DNA of 39,759 bases from the NCBI GenBank assembly GCA_021847015.1, contig JAJZVW010000028.1:1-39759 (forward strand), in the 5' to 3' direction. The translations under genes were made by a program, and so were the position numbers. Numbering within the stretch: position 1 is the stretch's first letter; every line of letters starts with the position of its first letter. The DNA is from Pseudomonadota bacterium. GTDB lineage: Bacteria > Pseudomonadota > Alphaproteobacteria > Rhodospirillales > Magnetospirillaceae. Under the pieces are notes generated by a model. It worked only from the letters and a program-made list of their open reading frames with translations, searched no databases and was not told the DNA's origin. Positions 17,588 through 24,890 of this stretch are shown one piece after another.

Positions 17588-17920
17588 TCAGACGCAGCCG
17601 GTCGGCTTCGGCAGGCCGGCGATCTTGCACGCCTGCTTGGCCGGGCCGTAGGGGAACAGCTCGTACAGATACTTGTTGCTGCCCTTTTCCGGCCCCATCT
17701 TCTTGGCGATGGCCTTGGTCAGAACGCGCACCGCCGGAGCGATCTGATACTCGGCATAGTACTCGCGAAGGAAGTTGACGACCTCCCAGTGTTCGGGGGT
17801 CATATCGACCTTCTCGTCCTTCGCGATCAGGGCGGCGAGGTCTTCGTTCCACTCGTTGATGTTGACGAGATAGCCTTCCTCGTCCGCTTCGACGGTCTTC
17901 CCATTGACGGTGTAAGCCAT
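17588..17920 (-). CDS. dsrC: DsrC, sulfur carrier protein
   Basis: A 110-residue cytoplasmic protein of the DsrC/TusE family that carries sulfur between DsrEFH, DsrAB and DsrMKJOP. The flexible C-terminal arm holds both redox cysteines, C98 and the penultimate C109, in CKIAGLPKPTGCV. This pair marks true DsrC; TusE keeps only the penultimate one. The length is typical. The ATG at 17920 is chosen because residues from MAYTVNGK match the family start and GAGGGAG lies upstream; the frame is open to 17941. It sits between dsrH and dsrM in the operon. Confidence 0.97.
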   Translation of the reverse strand: MAYTVNGKTVEADEEGYLVNINEWNEDLAALIAKDEKVDMTPEHWEVVNFLREYYAEYQIAPAVRVLTKAIAKKMGPEKGSNKYLYELFPYGPAKQACKIAGLPKPTGCV

Positions 17921-17957
17921 AATTCTACTCCCTCTCAACAAACGTGCGAACGGCTGG

Positions 17958-18266
17958 TTACAGCCAAGCGTGAACGGCCCTTGCCTCGGCCGCCAGATCG
18001 ACGAAGCCAGCGTAGTCGACGACGGTCACGCCGCCAACAACGTTGGCGGGATCCATGCCCCGGGCTTGCAGATCCTGGCCCAGAACGCAGACCCGGAACT
18101 GCTTCGCCGCATCCGCCATGCGGGCGGCCACGGACGTGCCCTGAAGCGCGGCGAACACCGCGTCTTCGATCAGCAGGATGGCGTCGCCCGCCTTCGCATG
18201 ACGCAGGCAGCTATCGAGGTTCGAGCGCTCGAAAGGCGACTTGTTGACGGTGTGCAACATGCTCAT
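17958..18266 (-). CDS. dsrH: DsrH, subunit of the DsrEFH sulfurtransferase
   Basis: A 102-residue member of the DsrH/TusB family. DsrH, with DsrE and DsrF, forms the cytoplasmic hexamer that relays sulfane sulfur to DsrC. C20, in NLDSCLRHA, is at the position of the conserved cysteine described in Allochromatium. The central region (AGDAILLIEDAVFAA) is the family's beta-helix core. DsrEFH is found in sulfur oxidisers and not in sulfate reducers, so it supports the oxidative direction of this operon. Confidence 0.95.
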   Translation of the reverse strand: MSMLHTVNKSPFERSNLDSCLRHAKAGDAILLIEDAVFAALQGTSVAARMADAAKQFRVCVLGQDLQARGMDPANVVGGVTVVDYAGFVDLAAEARAVHAWL

Positions 18267-18282
18267 CGTTCGTCCCCTTTTC

Positions 18283-18669
18283 TCACGCGCTCAAAACGAC
18301 GTCCATCTCGGCCATGAGCGCGGCCATATCGGCACGGCTCAGGACCTCGACGGGCACCACCAAATCGGCCTCGGTGAGGCCACGCTCCTCAAGGCTCTCC
18401 TTCTCGACGTAGAGCTTCTCGATGTCATAGCCCTCGAGAGCCCGGTAGGTCGGCGAGAAGTTCTTCATGCCGAGGCCCGAAGGATTGTGCCCCTTCTTGA
18501 TCTGGTACACGCCGTCGTCGAGGAAGGCGAGATGGACGTCCTGATCGAAGGCGGCCGAAATCAGCACCATCTCGAGCACTTCGAGCGCGTAGATGGTGCC
18601 GTACGGGGCCTTGCGATTGACGTACATGAACTTCTTGACGACACCGCCCGCAAAATCTTCTTCTTCCAT
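18283..18669 (-). CDS. dsrF: DsrF, subunit of the DsrEFH sulfurtransferase
   Basis: A 128-residue DsrF/TusC-family protein, the structural partner of DsrE and DsrH in the sulfur relay hexamer. The core reads KFMYVNRKAPYGTIYALE followed by a helix and VHLAFLDDGVYQI, a typical DsrE-like fold. The translated sequence contains no cysteine at all, so it cannot carry sulfur itself here. That fits a supporting role. Spacing to dsrE is 10 bases and to dsrH 16 bases. Confidence 0.95.
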   Translation of the reverse strand: MEEEDFAGGVVKKFMYVNRKAPYGTIYALEVLEMVLISAAFDQDVHLAFLDDGVYQIKKGHNPSGLGMKNFSPTYRALEGYDIEKLYVEKESLEERGLTEADLVVPVEVLSRADMAALMAEMDVVLSA

Positions 18670-18679
18670 CTCGGCCTCC

Positions 18680-19039
18680 TCAGTCGCCGAAGGCGACCAG
18701 GCGGTCGGCCTGGATGCCCGCTTCGATCAGCTGACCCAGGCCCGAGATACGGAAACCGGGGGCCAGGCTATCCTCGACGATGCCGCGGCGGAGACCCGCC
18801 GCGACACACACCACCAAGTCGACCGAGTATTGCTCGGCCAGCTTCTGCCAATTCTTGATGACGTTGCGGTCATCCGTCGGGGGCTCGGAGAAGCGCGTGG
18901 CGTTGAGGACACCGTCGTAATAGAAGAAGACCCGGAAGATCTCGTGTCCCTTTTCCAGCGCCGCCTTGGCGAACTGGTAAGCGGAGTCCGAGGCCTGGTG
19001 GTTATACGGGCCTTCGTTGACCAGAATGCCGAACTTCAT
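18680..19039 (-). CDS. dsrE: DsrE, sulfur-binding subunit of DsrEFH
   Basis: A 119-residue protein of the DsrE/TusD family, the subunit that holds persulfide sulfur and passes it to DsrC. The only cysteine is C78 (DLVVCVAAG), the same number as the active cysteine reported for Allochromatium DsrE. The opening MKFGILVNEGPYN and the strand FRVFFYYDGV are typical of the fold. It lies 14 bases downstream of dsrB. Confidence 0.96.
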   Translation of the reverse strand: MKFGILVNEGPYNHQASDSAYQFAKAALEKGHEIFRVFFYYDGVLNATRFSEPPTDDRNVIKNWQKLAEQYSVDLVVCVAAGLRRGIVEDSLAPGFRISGLGQLIEAGIQADRLVAFGD

Positions 19040-19053
19040 AACGTTTCCCCGCC

Positions 19054-20124
19054 CTAGAAGTGCAGATGCGCGGAGGCGTTAAGGTTCGAGCGGCTGCCGC
19101 GCCAAGTATCCACGTGATACTTTGTGAACGGCAGGTTGGTGAGCTCGAAGAAGCGCGGCCAACCGATACGTTCGATCCACTCGCCCATACGCTCCCACGG
19201 ACGCGCGTCCTTCTTGTAGGCGGCGAGGATGCTCTTCACCACCGCACCGACTTCCGGCCAACGCGGGGCGTTGTTCGGCAGGCCGGCCGCGACCAGCTTG
19301 TGGAACATCGGCTTCGAACGGGTGGAGGAGTGCTTGCCGCCGACCCAGATCGCGATCTTGGAATTGACCGGATCGTTGATCTGCATGGGCGGGCAGGGCG
19401 GATAGCAGGCGCCGCAGCACACGCACTTCTTCTCGTCCACTTCCAGGGTCGGCTTGCCGTTGACCAGCGCCGGGCGGATGGCCGCCACCGGGCAACGGGC
19501 GATGACCGCCGGACGCTCGCAGACGCCAGCCACCAGGTCATGGTTGATGATCGGCGGCTTGGTGTGCTGGATGTTGACCGCGATGTCGCCCTGGCCGCCG
19601 CAGTTGATCTGGCAGCAGCTGGTGGTGATCTTCACGCGGTTGGGCATGTCTTCATTGCGGAACTCGTCGGCGAGTTCGTCCATCAGCGACTTCACCACGC
19701 CGGAGGCGTCGGTGCCGGGGATGTCGCAATGCAGCCAGCCCTGGGTGTGGGAGATGAAACCGACGGAATTGCCGGTGCCGCCCACGGGGTAGCCTTCGCC
19801 TTCGAGACGCTTGATCAGCGGCTCGACCCTCTTTTCATCGAACACCATGAACTCGACGGACGAGCGCATGGTGAAACGGACATAGCCGTCGCAGAACTCA
19901 TCCGCGATGTCGCAGAGCGCGCGAATGGTGAAAACGTCCATCTGGCGCTGGGTGCCAGCCTTGACGGTCCACACCTGATCGCCGTTATCGGCGACGTGGT
20001 GCAGTACGCCCGGCCGAGGCCGATCATGCCATGCCCACTTGCCATAGTTCTTCACCAGGGCCGGATGCATGTAATTCTTGGCATCCGGAACGCCGGTCTC
20101 GTCGGGACGACGCAGCTCGGTCAT
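19054..20124 (-). CDS. dsrB: Dissimilatory sulfite reductase beta subunit (reverse type)
   Basis: A 356-residue subunit of the cytoplasmic alpha2-beta2 siroheme enzyme. In this context it oxidises reduced sulfur bound to DsrC to sulfite. The siroheme-[4Fe-4S] site appears as TTSCCQINCGGQGD in the middle, and a ferredoxin-type insert CVCCGACYPPCPPMQIND follows. Substrate-channel residues such as RFTMRSSVEFM match sulfite reductases. The length fits DsrB. It starts 38 bases after dsrA and its start has GGAGAG upstream. Confidence 0.97.
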   Translation of the reverse strand: MTELRRPDETGVPDAKNYMHPALVKNYGKWAWHDRPRPGVLHHVADNGDQVWTVKAGTQRQMDVFTIRALCDIADEFCDGYVRFTMRSSVEFMVFDEKRVEPLIKRLEGEGYPVGGTGNSVGFISHTQGWLHCDIPGTDASGVVKSLMDELADEFRNEDMPNRVKITTSCCQINCGGQGDIAVNIQHTKPPIINHDLVAGVCERPAVIARCPVAAIRPALVNGKPTLEVDEKKCVCCGACYPPCPPMQINDPVNSKIAIWVGGKHSSTRSKPMFHKLVAAGLPNNAPRWPEVGAVVKSILAAYKKDARPWERMGEWIERIGWPRFFELTNLPFTKYHVDTWRGSRSNLNASAHLHF

Positions 20125-20162
20125 TGTCCTCTCTCCCTATCTTTTTATCTTTGCTTCCCGAC

Positions 20163-21413
20163 TCACTCGGCCGCACTGGCCTTGCGTTCGTTCCACTTGC
20201 GCACTTCCTCGTCCCAACCATCGGTACGGACATAGGGATTGGTACGCGGACGGGTAACCATGTTGGGGTCGAGATCCAGTTCGACGCCCTCGAGGAAATT
20301 GACCAGGCCGATGCGCTCGATCATTTCACCCATACGCTCGTGCTCGAGCGCATTCTCGGCGAAGAAGTCGAGAACGCGATGGGCGAGATCCACGACCTCC
20401 GCGTAATCCTCGTCGGTCTCAAGCTTCTTGAAGGGAAGGATGACGGTGCCGAAGAGGTCACCGATCTTCAGGGTGCGCTTGCCGCCGGCCAGGATGCAGA
20501 TGCCGCGGTCCTTGCCGGGCTTCAGTGCCTTGGTGCACACGTTGATGCAGTGCATGCAGCGGACGCAGGACTTGTTGTCCACGTCGAGCGTATCGTCGTC
20601 GTTCAACGCCAGCGCCTGGCTCGGGCACATGCGGACAACCTGGTTGATGAATTCCTTGCGGCCGAGTTCGGCCACCTTCTTCTTCACCTCGTCCTGGTTC
20701 ACCTGCATGTCGTCACGCCAGGTGCCGAGGACCGCCATGTCCGCGCGCTGGGTGGCGTTCGAGCAATCGTTGGCGCAGCCCGAGAACTTGAACTTCATCT
20801 TGTACGGCAGGCTGGGCCGGTGGATGTCGTCGGTGAAATCGTTGATGATGTCCTTGTGCAGGCGCAGCGTGTCGAAGCAGGACTGCTCGCAGCGGGCCGG
20901 GCCGACGCAGGCCGCCGACGTACGGACGCCGGCGCCGGCGCCGCCCATGTCGAAGCCCATCTCGTTCATTTTGTCCCAGGCGGGCTGAACCTGATCGGTG
21001 CGGCAGCCCTGGAACATGATGTCGCCCGACTGGCCGTGCAGCGCGATCAGGCCCGAGCCATGCTCTTCCCAGATCTCGCAGAAGCGGCGCAGGGTCTTGG
21101 TATCGTAGAAGAAGCCGGGCGGCGGCATGATGCGGATGGTGTGGAATTCCGAGGATTCGGAATACTTGTCAGCCACCTCGGAGAAGCGCGGGATGACGCC
21201 GGCGCCGTAGCCGAATACGCCGACCGTGCCGCCCTTCCAATAGCCCTTGCGGGTTTCGTAGCTGTGCTCCAGCTGGCCCAGCAGGCTCTTCATGATATTC
21301 GCGTACGGCTTGCCCTCGGCTGTGGCGAGCCGCTTCAAGCCCTTCACAAAGCTCGGCCACGGACCGCTCTCGAGCTGGTCCAGAAGCGGCGTCTCGGGCA
21401 TCTTCTTAGACAT
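20163..21413 (-). CDS. dsrA: Dissimilatory sulfite reductase alpha subunit (reverse type)
   Basis: A 416-residue catalytic subunit of the siroheme sulfite reductase and the first gene of the operon. Cluster and siroheme ligands are seen in CVGPARCEQSC and FSGCANDCSNA, and the ferredoxin domain reads CVRCMHCINVC. The substrate-side sequence HGQSGDIMFQGC also fits. The ATG at 21413 is chosen because MSKKMPETPLLDQLESGP matches known DsrA starts and AGGGAGA lies upstream. The regulatory region ahead is shared with a divergent dioxygenase gene. Neighbouring dsrEFH and dsrL indicate the oxidative form. Confidence 0.98.
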   Translation of the reverse strand: MSKKMPETPLLDQLESGPWPSFVKGLKRLATAEGKPYANIMKSLLGQLEHSYETRKGYWKGGTVGVFGYGAGVIPRFSEVADKYSESSEFHTIRIMPPPGFFYDTKTLRRFCEIWEEHGSGLIALHGQSGDIMFQGCRTDQVQPAWDKMNEMGFDMGGAGAGVRTSAACVGPARCEQSCFDTLRLHKDIINDFTDDIHRPSLPYKMKFKFSGCANDCSNATQRADMAVLGTWRDDMQVNQDEVKKKVAELGRKEFINQVVRMCPSQALALNDDDTLDVDNKSCVRCMHCINVCTKALKPGKDRGICILAGGKRTLKIGDLFGTVILPFKKLETDEDYAEVVDLAHRVLDFFAENALEHERMGEMIERIGLVNFLEGVELDLDPNMVTRPRTNPYVRTDGWDEEVRKWNERKASAAE

Positions 21414-21615
21414 GTCATTATCTCCCTGACCGACATTGACCCGGGCGCTCAAGGCCGTTCAGACCTGGCGCGCCGTCTGGTTCCTTTTGCTCATGACCCT
21501 TGGAAGGCAGCGTTCGCCTCCTTGGATCCATCCCTGTTTTGCGGCCATTCTCGCGGATTGCCTACGGATCCACAAGGAATCAGTAGGCGCCCCGGGTGGC
21601 ATCCTTTACATTACT

Positions 21616-21645
21616 GGATCATAATATAGCTGAGGACGATGATCC
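21616..21645. promoter_or_regulatory. Candidate operator dyad upstream of dsrA and the divergent dioxygenase
   Basis: A perfect inverted repeat, GGATCAT (21616-21622) and ATGATCC (21639-21645), is separated by 16 bases. The half-sites are 23 bases apart, about two helical turns, which suits a dimeric regulator. It lies in an AT-rich patch of the 279-base divergent region, and on the minus strand it overlaps a possible -10 box (TATTAT). Its function is inferred. Confidence 0.45.
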
Positions 21646-21692
21646 AAGCGTAATTTTTGCAATCCGATGAAATTTGGGAGAGGAGAAGGAGT

Positions 21693-22598
21693 ATGACGGA
21701 ATCCTGGAGCGGGGCCGCCCCGGCACGCCATTTCAGCCTCGAAAATTCCACCGCATATGCCGCCTGGCGTGACCTCCGCCTCGCGAACCAGCCCCCTAGC
21801 CTCGCCGATTTGATCGTCGAAGTCGAGAGGATCGATGCGCTTTCGGATAAGGAACACGCCGCGCTGATGGATCGGATCCGCCGATGCAACTTCGCCGTAT
21901 ACGCGGAGCGGCATCCGGTGCCCGGGCGCGACGACAAAAATGCGCTGCGGGCACTCGGTCTGCGGTTCGGACTGACCAGCCTCGATTGCAACACGCTGGC
22001 CGACGAGGACGGAGTGACGCCCTTGTCCGTTCATCGTGACGGTCCCCGCTCGCGCTACATTCCTTATACCGAACGCCCGATCGCCTGGCATACCGACGGC
22101 TATTACAACCACCCGCCGCGGCAGGTGCGGGCACTGACGCTCCATTGCGCCAGCCCCGCAGCCGAAGGCGGTGCGAATCGCCTGATGGACTACGAGCTTC
22201 TCTATATAATGCTGCGGGATGAGGATCCCGCCCACATCGCCGCGCTCACGCGGGAGGACGCAATGACTATTCCGGGTAACGACGAGGACGGCATAGTTCG
22301 CGCCGCCACGCCGGGACCGGTATTCTGGTTCGACAACGACGGCCGGCTGGCCATGCGCTATACGGCGCGAGCCCGAAACGTGGAGTGGAACGCCGACCCG
22401 GCGGTGCAGCGTGCGGCCGCGGCCATCCGGCGAATCCTTGACGACCCGTCGGCACCGGTTTTCCAGGGACGGCTCGAAGCCGGCCAGGGGCTGGTGTCCA
22501 ACAACGTCCTTCATACGCGGGAGCCGTTCCGGGACGATCCGGCCCACCCGCGCCTGCTCTACCGGGCACGCTACCATGACCGGATTGCGGGCTCCTGA
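21693..22598 (+). CDS. TauD/TfdA-family Fe(II)/2-oxoglutarate dioxygenase
   Basis: A 301-residue non-haem iron oxygenase, divergent from dsrA. The iron ligands appear as H133 and D135 in WHTDGYYN, and H274 in NNVLHTREPF. An arginine near 287-291 (RLLYRARYH) would bind 2-oxoglutarate. The N-terminal 40 residues resemble the small domain seen in gamma-butyrobetaine hydroxylase relatives. Substrates in this family include taurine and other sulfonates, betaines and phenoxyacids; nothing in the sequence decides which applies. The start ATG at 21693 has AGGAGAAGGAG close upstream, a strong site. The position beside the sulfur operon suggests, but does not show, a role in releasing sulfite from sulfonates. 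Confidence 0.85.
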   Translation: MTESWSGAAPARHFSLENSTAYAAWRDLRLANQPPSLADLIVEVERIDALSDKEHAALMDRIRRCNFAVYAERHPVPGRDDKNALRALGLRFGLTSLDCNTLADEDGVTPLSVHRDGPRSRYIPYTERPIAWHTDGYYNHPPRQVRALTLHCASPAAEGGANRLMDYELLYIMLRDEDPAHIAALTREDAMTIPGNDEDGIVRAATPGPVFWFDNDGRLAMRYTARARNVEWNADPAVQRAAAAIRRILDDPSAPVFQGRLEAGQGLVSNNVLHTREPFRDDPAHPRLLYRARYHDRIAGS

Positions 22599-22687
22599 TC
22601 GCGGCCTTCCCCCGGTCTCCACCGCCCGCCACCCCGCCGAAACCGAAACGTCCGACAAGACGACGCGACATTGAAACGAGGCCACCG

Positions 22688-22921
22688 ATGACAGACGATC
22701 CCCGCTTTCCCGAGGAAAAAACCACTCCCCTCGCCACCCTCGCCGCCCCTTGGGGCCGCGAGATATCGTTGCAGGGGGTCGAGCACGAAAGCGGACTCAA
22801 GATTCTGCGCGTTCGCATCAAGGAGGGCCGGGCGCGCTTCACCATCCTCGACTTGGACGCGCCCACGGCCAAGGCCTGGGGCGAAGCGATGATGACGTGG
22901 GCGAAAACGGCCGAAAGCTGA
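22688..22921 (+). CDS. Small conserved-looking protein of unknown function (77 residues)
   Basis: A 77-residue soluble protein that I cannot assign. It begins MTDDPRFPEEKTTP and has a compact alternating pattern (REISLQGVEHESGLKILRVRIKEG, then ARFTILDLDAPTAKAWGEAM). This suggests a short beta-sheet followed by one helix. There are no cysteines and no membrane segment. An ACGAGG site lies upstream of its ATG. It begins 89 bases after the dioxygenase stop on the same strand and is convergent with cbiX, with 21 bases between the stops. Coding character is good, but the function is open. Confidence 0.7.
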   Translation: MTDDPRFPEEKTTPLATLAAPWGREISLQGVEHESGLKILRVRIKEGRARFTILDLDAPTAKAWGEAMMTWAKTAES

Positions 22922-22942
22922 CGGCGCGCAGACCGCGCCCGC

Positions 22943-23731
22943 TCAAACGGACGCGGTCGCCAGCGCGGCCTCGGCCATGGCGACGACGATATCCACCAAT
23001 TCCGGTTCGGCCCCGATGCCGGCGACGATCCGGACACGGTGGCCGGAGGGTTCGGCGGGCGCCGCGGCATCCGTCCCCCTTCCCCCACCGAACAACGGCG
23101 GGATGTCCTCGCTGGCGTGCATGCCCTGGGCCACCAGCAGGGGCAGAACGACGACGTCGCGGTGGGTCACCAGCGAGGGCCATTCCGCGGCCTTGGGGTC
23201 CTGCTCCAGAAAGGCGAGGACCGTCTCCGCGAAAATCGCCTGGCCGGCGATGGCCGCGGCAATGGCGCGGGGGGTTGCGCCCGCGCCGCCGGGGCGCGAC
23301 GATCCGTGGGCGATCAGCAACACGGTCGACGTTCCGGGATCGAAGCCCGCCGCGGCCGCCGCCGCACGGGCGCGCCCCGCCAGCAGGAGCGGCAGGCGCG
23401 GGTGCTCGCCGACCGGCGGCGTGTAAAGAACGGTCCGGTTGCCCCGGCGGGTGACCGCCCCGGCAAGGCCCATGGCCCGCGGGATGAGCGTGTCGGTGTA
23501 GTAACCGCGCCCGGTGAACACCGGAACCACAACGGCGACATCGGCCCCCACCATATCCAGCGCGCGCTCCGCCGCGGGCGGATTCTTCAAGAAGACGGCC
23601 GCCACCTCGGCAAATCGTGCCCGGGCGCGGATGCCGTCGGCCAGGGCCTTGATCGGGGCGGCCGCGTCGGCATGGCCGGACGAACCGTGCCCCACAAGAA
23701 TCAACGCGGCCCGGCCCGCCGAACGTGTCAT
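22943..23731 (-). CDS. cbiX: Sirohydrochlorin chelatase, two-domain CbiX/SirB type
   Basis: A 262-residue chelatase that inserts Fe2+ (for siroheme) or Co2+ (for B12) into sirohydrochlorin. It is a tandem duplication. The N-half has H15 in VGHGSS but Tyr (GRGYYTD, around 77) where the second catalytic His is expected. The C-half keeps both, H142 (IAHGSS) and H205 (GMHASEDIP), so it is likely the working site. It overlaps the cobA stop by four bases and is translated after it. Siroheme is the prosthetic group of DsrAB, so iron insertion is the likely role; cobalt chelation is the alternative. Confidence 0.88.
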   Translation of the reverse strand: MTRSAGRAALILVGHGSSGHADAAAPIKALADGIRARARFAEVAAVFLKNPPAAERALDMVGADVAVVVPVFTGRGYYTDTLIPRAMGLAGAVTRRGNRTVLYTPPVGEHPRLPLLLAGRARAAAAAAGFDPGTSTVLLIAHGSSRPGGAGATPRAIAAAIAGQAIFAETVLAFLEQDPKAAEWPSLVTHRDVVVLPLLVAQGMHASEDIPPLFGGGRGTDAAAPAEPSGHRVRIVAGIGAEPELVDIVVAMAEAALATASV

Positions 23732-24513
23732 TCCCCCGCCTGTGTCGTCGTCTCCGCGGATGCCGGCTCGCTGCCGAACCAGTCGAGGGCGCCCGCCAGG
23801 GACACCACCCGGCCGATCACGATAAGGGTGGGCGCCTTGAACTCTTGCTCCGTCACCAGCACCGGCAGCGAGGCGACGGTCCCGATCGCCCGCCGCTGCC
23901 GAGCGGTGGTGCCGTTCTCGATGGCCGCGGCGGGCGTGTCGGATGGCAGGCCCGCCGCCATCAGCTCATCGGCGATTCGCGGAAGATTGGTCAGCCCCAT
24001 GTAGATGACCAACGTCGTATCGGGGTCCGCCAGCCGGTGCCAATCGTAATCGATGCCATAGCCTTCGCGGGCGTGACCGGCGAGAAAACGCACACCTTGC
24101 GAAAGGCCGCGATGGGTAAGAGGGATGCCCGAATAGGTGGCGCAACCCGAAGCCGAGCTGATTCCCGGCACGACCTCGAACGGGATGCCGTGGCGGGCCA
24201 GATGCTCGGCTTCTTCGCTGCCGCGGCCGAAGACGAAGGGATCGCCGCCCTTGAGGCGCAGCACACGCCGCCCGGCGCGCGCCAGCGACACCAGCAGTTC
24301 GTTGATCTCGTCCTGCACCAGGGCGTGATGGGCCATCGCCTTGCCCGCGTAGATGCGCGCGGTCCCGGCGGGGATCATGGCCAAGATTTCATCGCTGACC
24401 AGCCGGTCGAATACGACGACGTCGGCCTCACGCATCAAACGCGCGGCCTTCATCGTCACCAAGTCAGGATCTCCCGGCCCGGCGCCCACCAGGGCGACGC
24501 TACCCTCCCGCAT
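23728..24513 (-). CDS. cobA: Uroporphyrinogen-III C-methyltransferase (SUMT)
   Basis: A 261-residue methyltransferase that makes precorrin-2 from uroporphyrinogen III with two S-adenosylmethionine. The family motifs are clear: VALVGAGPGDPDLVTMKA at the start, VVFDRLVS, LRLKGGDPFVFGRG near 86-99, VVPGISSASG around 115, and PLTHRG. It is the stand-alone SUMT, without the dehydrogenase-chelatase part of CysG. With the cbiX overlap this forms a siroheme unit that lacks only the precorrin-2 dehydrogenase, which must be elsewhere. The ATG at 24513 is preferred because GGAGGAG lies just upstream; an in-frame GTG at 24525 is the alternative. Confidence 0.95.
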   Translation of the reverse strand: MREGSVALVGAGPGDPDLVTMKAARLMREADVVVFDRLVSDEILAMIPAGTARIYAGKAMAHHALVQDEINELLVSLARAGRRVLRLKGGDPFVFGRGSEEAEHLARHGIPFEVVPGISSASGCATYSGIPLTHRGLSQGVRFLAGHAREGYGIDYDWHRLADPDTTLVIYMGLTNLPRIADELMAAGLPSDTPAAAIENGTTARQRRAIGTVASLPVLVTEQEFKAPTLIVIGRVVSLAGALDWFGSEPASAETTTQAGE

Positions 24514-24632
24514 GAACTCCTCCACCGTCTTCGGCGCATGCGCGCACGATATTAATTTTGTCTAATATATAGAAGGCGCCGGCCTCTCGCGCCATAGGAA
24601 AGACCCACCTCCTATCGTGCGCCCCCCCTTTG

Positions 24633-24786
24633 CTTACGGCTGGACGGAATGGCCGTAAGATGCGGTGAGACCTTTTCCCGGCGGAGTTACAATCGCTTCC
24701 GCCGGGAGCCTCCAGGCGCCCGCGCTGCTCAACTAGGTCTCGACTTGGGCGTCCCCCCGCACTGGTGCGGCGGGACGCGCCCTTTT
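24633..24786 (+). ncRNA. Candidate structured RNA with intrinsic terminator (unassigned)
   Basis: The gap 24514-24890 has no convincing gene. On the plus strand it can fold three elements: an 8-bp hairpin (24633-24640 with 24652-24659), a 9-bp perfect GC hairpin (24677-24685 with 24698-24706), and a long-range GAGACC/GGTCTC helix (24667-24672 with 24736-24741). A terminator at 24747-24786 follows. The 5' end is unknown; an AT-rich patch at about 24550-24570 could hold a promoter. I do not recognise a known family. A cis element of cobA on the other strand is an alternative. Confidence 0.4.
24747..24786 (+). terminator. Intrinsic terminator of the candidate RNA
   Basis: A GC-rich hairpin: GCGTCCC (24749-24755) pairs with GGGACGC (24772-24778), and inside it CCGCAC pairs with GTGCGG. 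Pairing can extend through GGGC/GCCC, and TTTT follows (24783-24786). No plus-strand gene ends here, which is why an RNA gene is suspected. Confidence 0.65.
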
Positions 24787-24890
24787 GCCCGTTGCAACCG
24801 GATAGCGGACGGAAATCGCCACCGCCCGCGTACCCGCACATCCGAGCCGCCACGGCACCCTTCCCCGGGAAATTTCCCTTGGCCCCGCGC

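Noticed and set aside
13266-17778. Very long open frames on the plus strand opposite dsrL, dsrK and dsrM
   Set aside because: They are antisense to genes with clear motifs, arise from high G+C codon bias and have His/Gln/Asp-rich compositions with no family resemblance.
24514-24890. Cobalamin riboswitch upstream of cobA
   Set aside because: I looked on the minus strand for the conserved B12-box features and did not find them.
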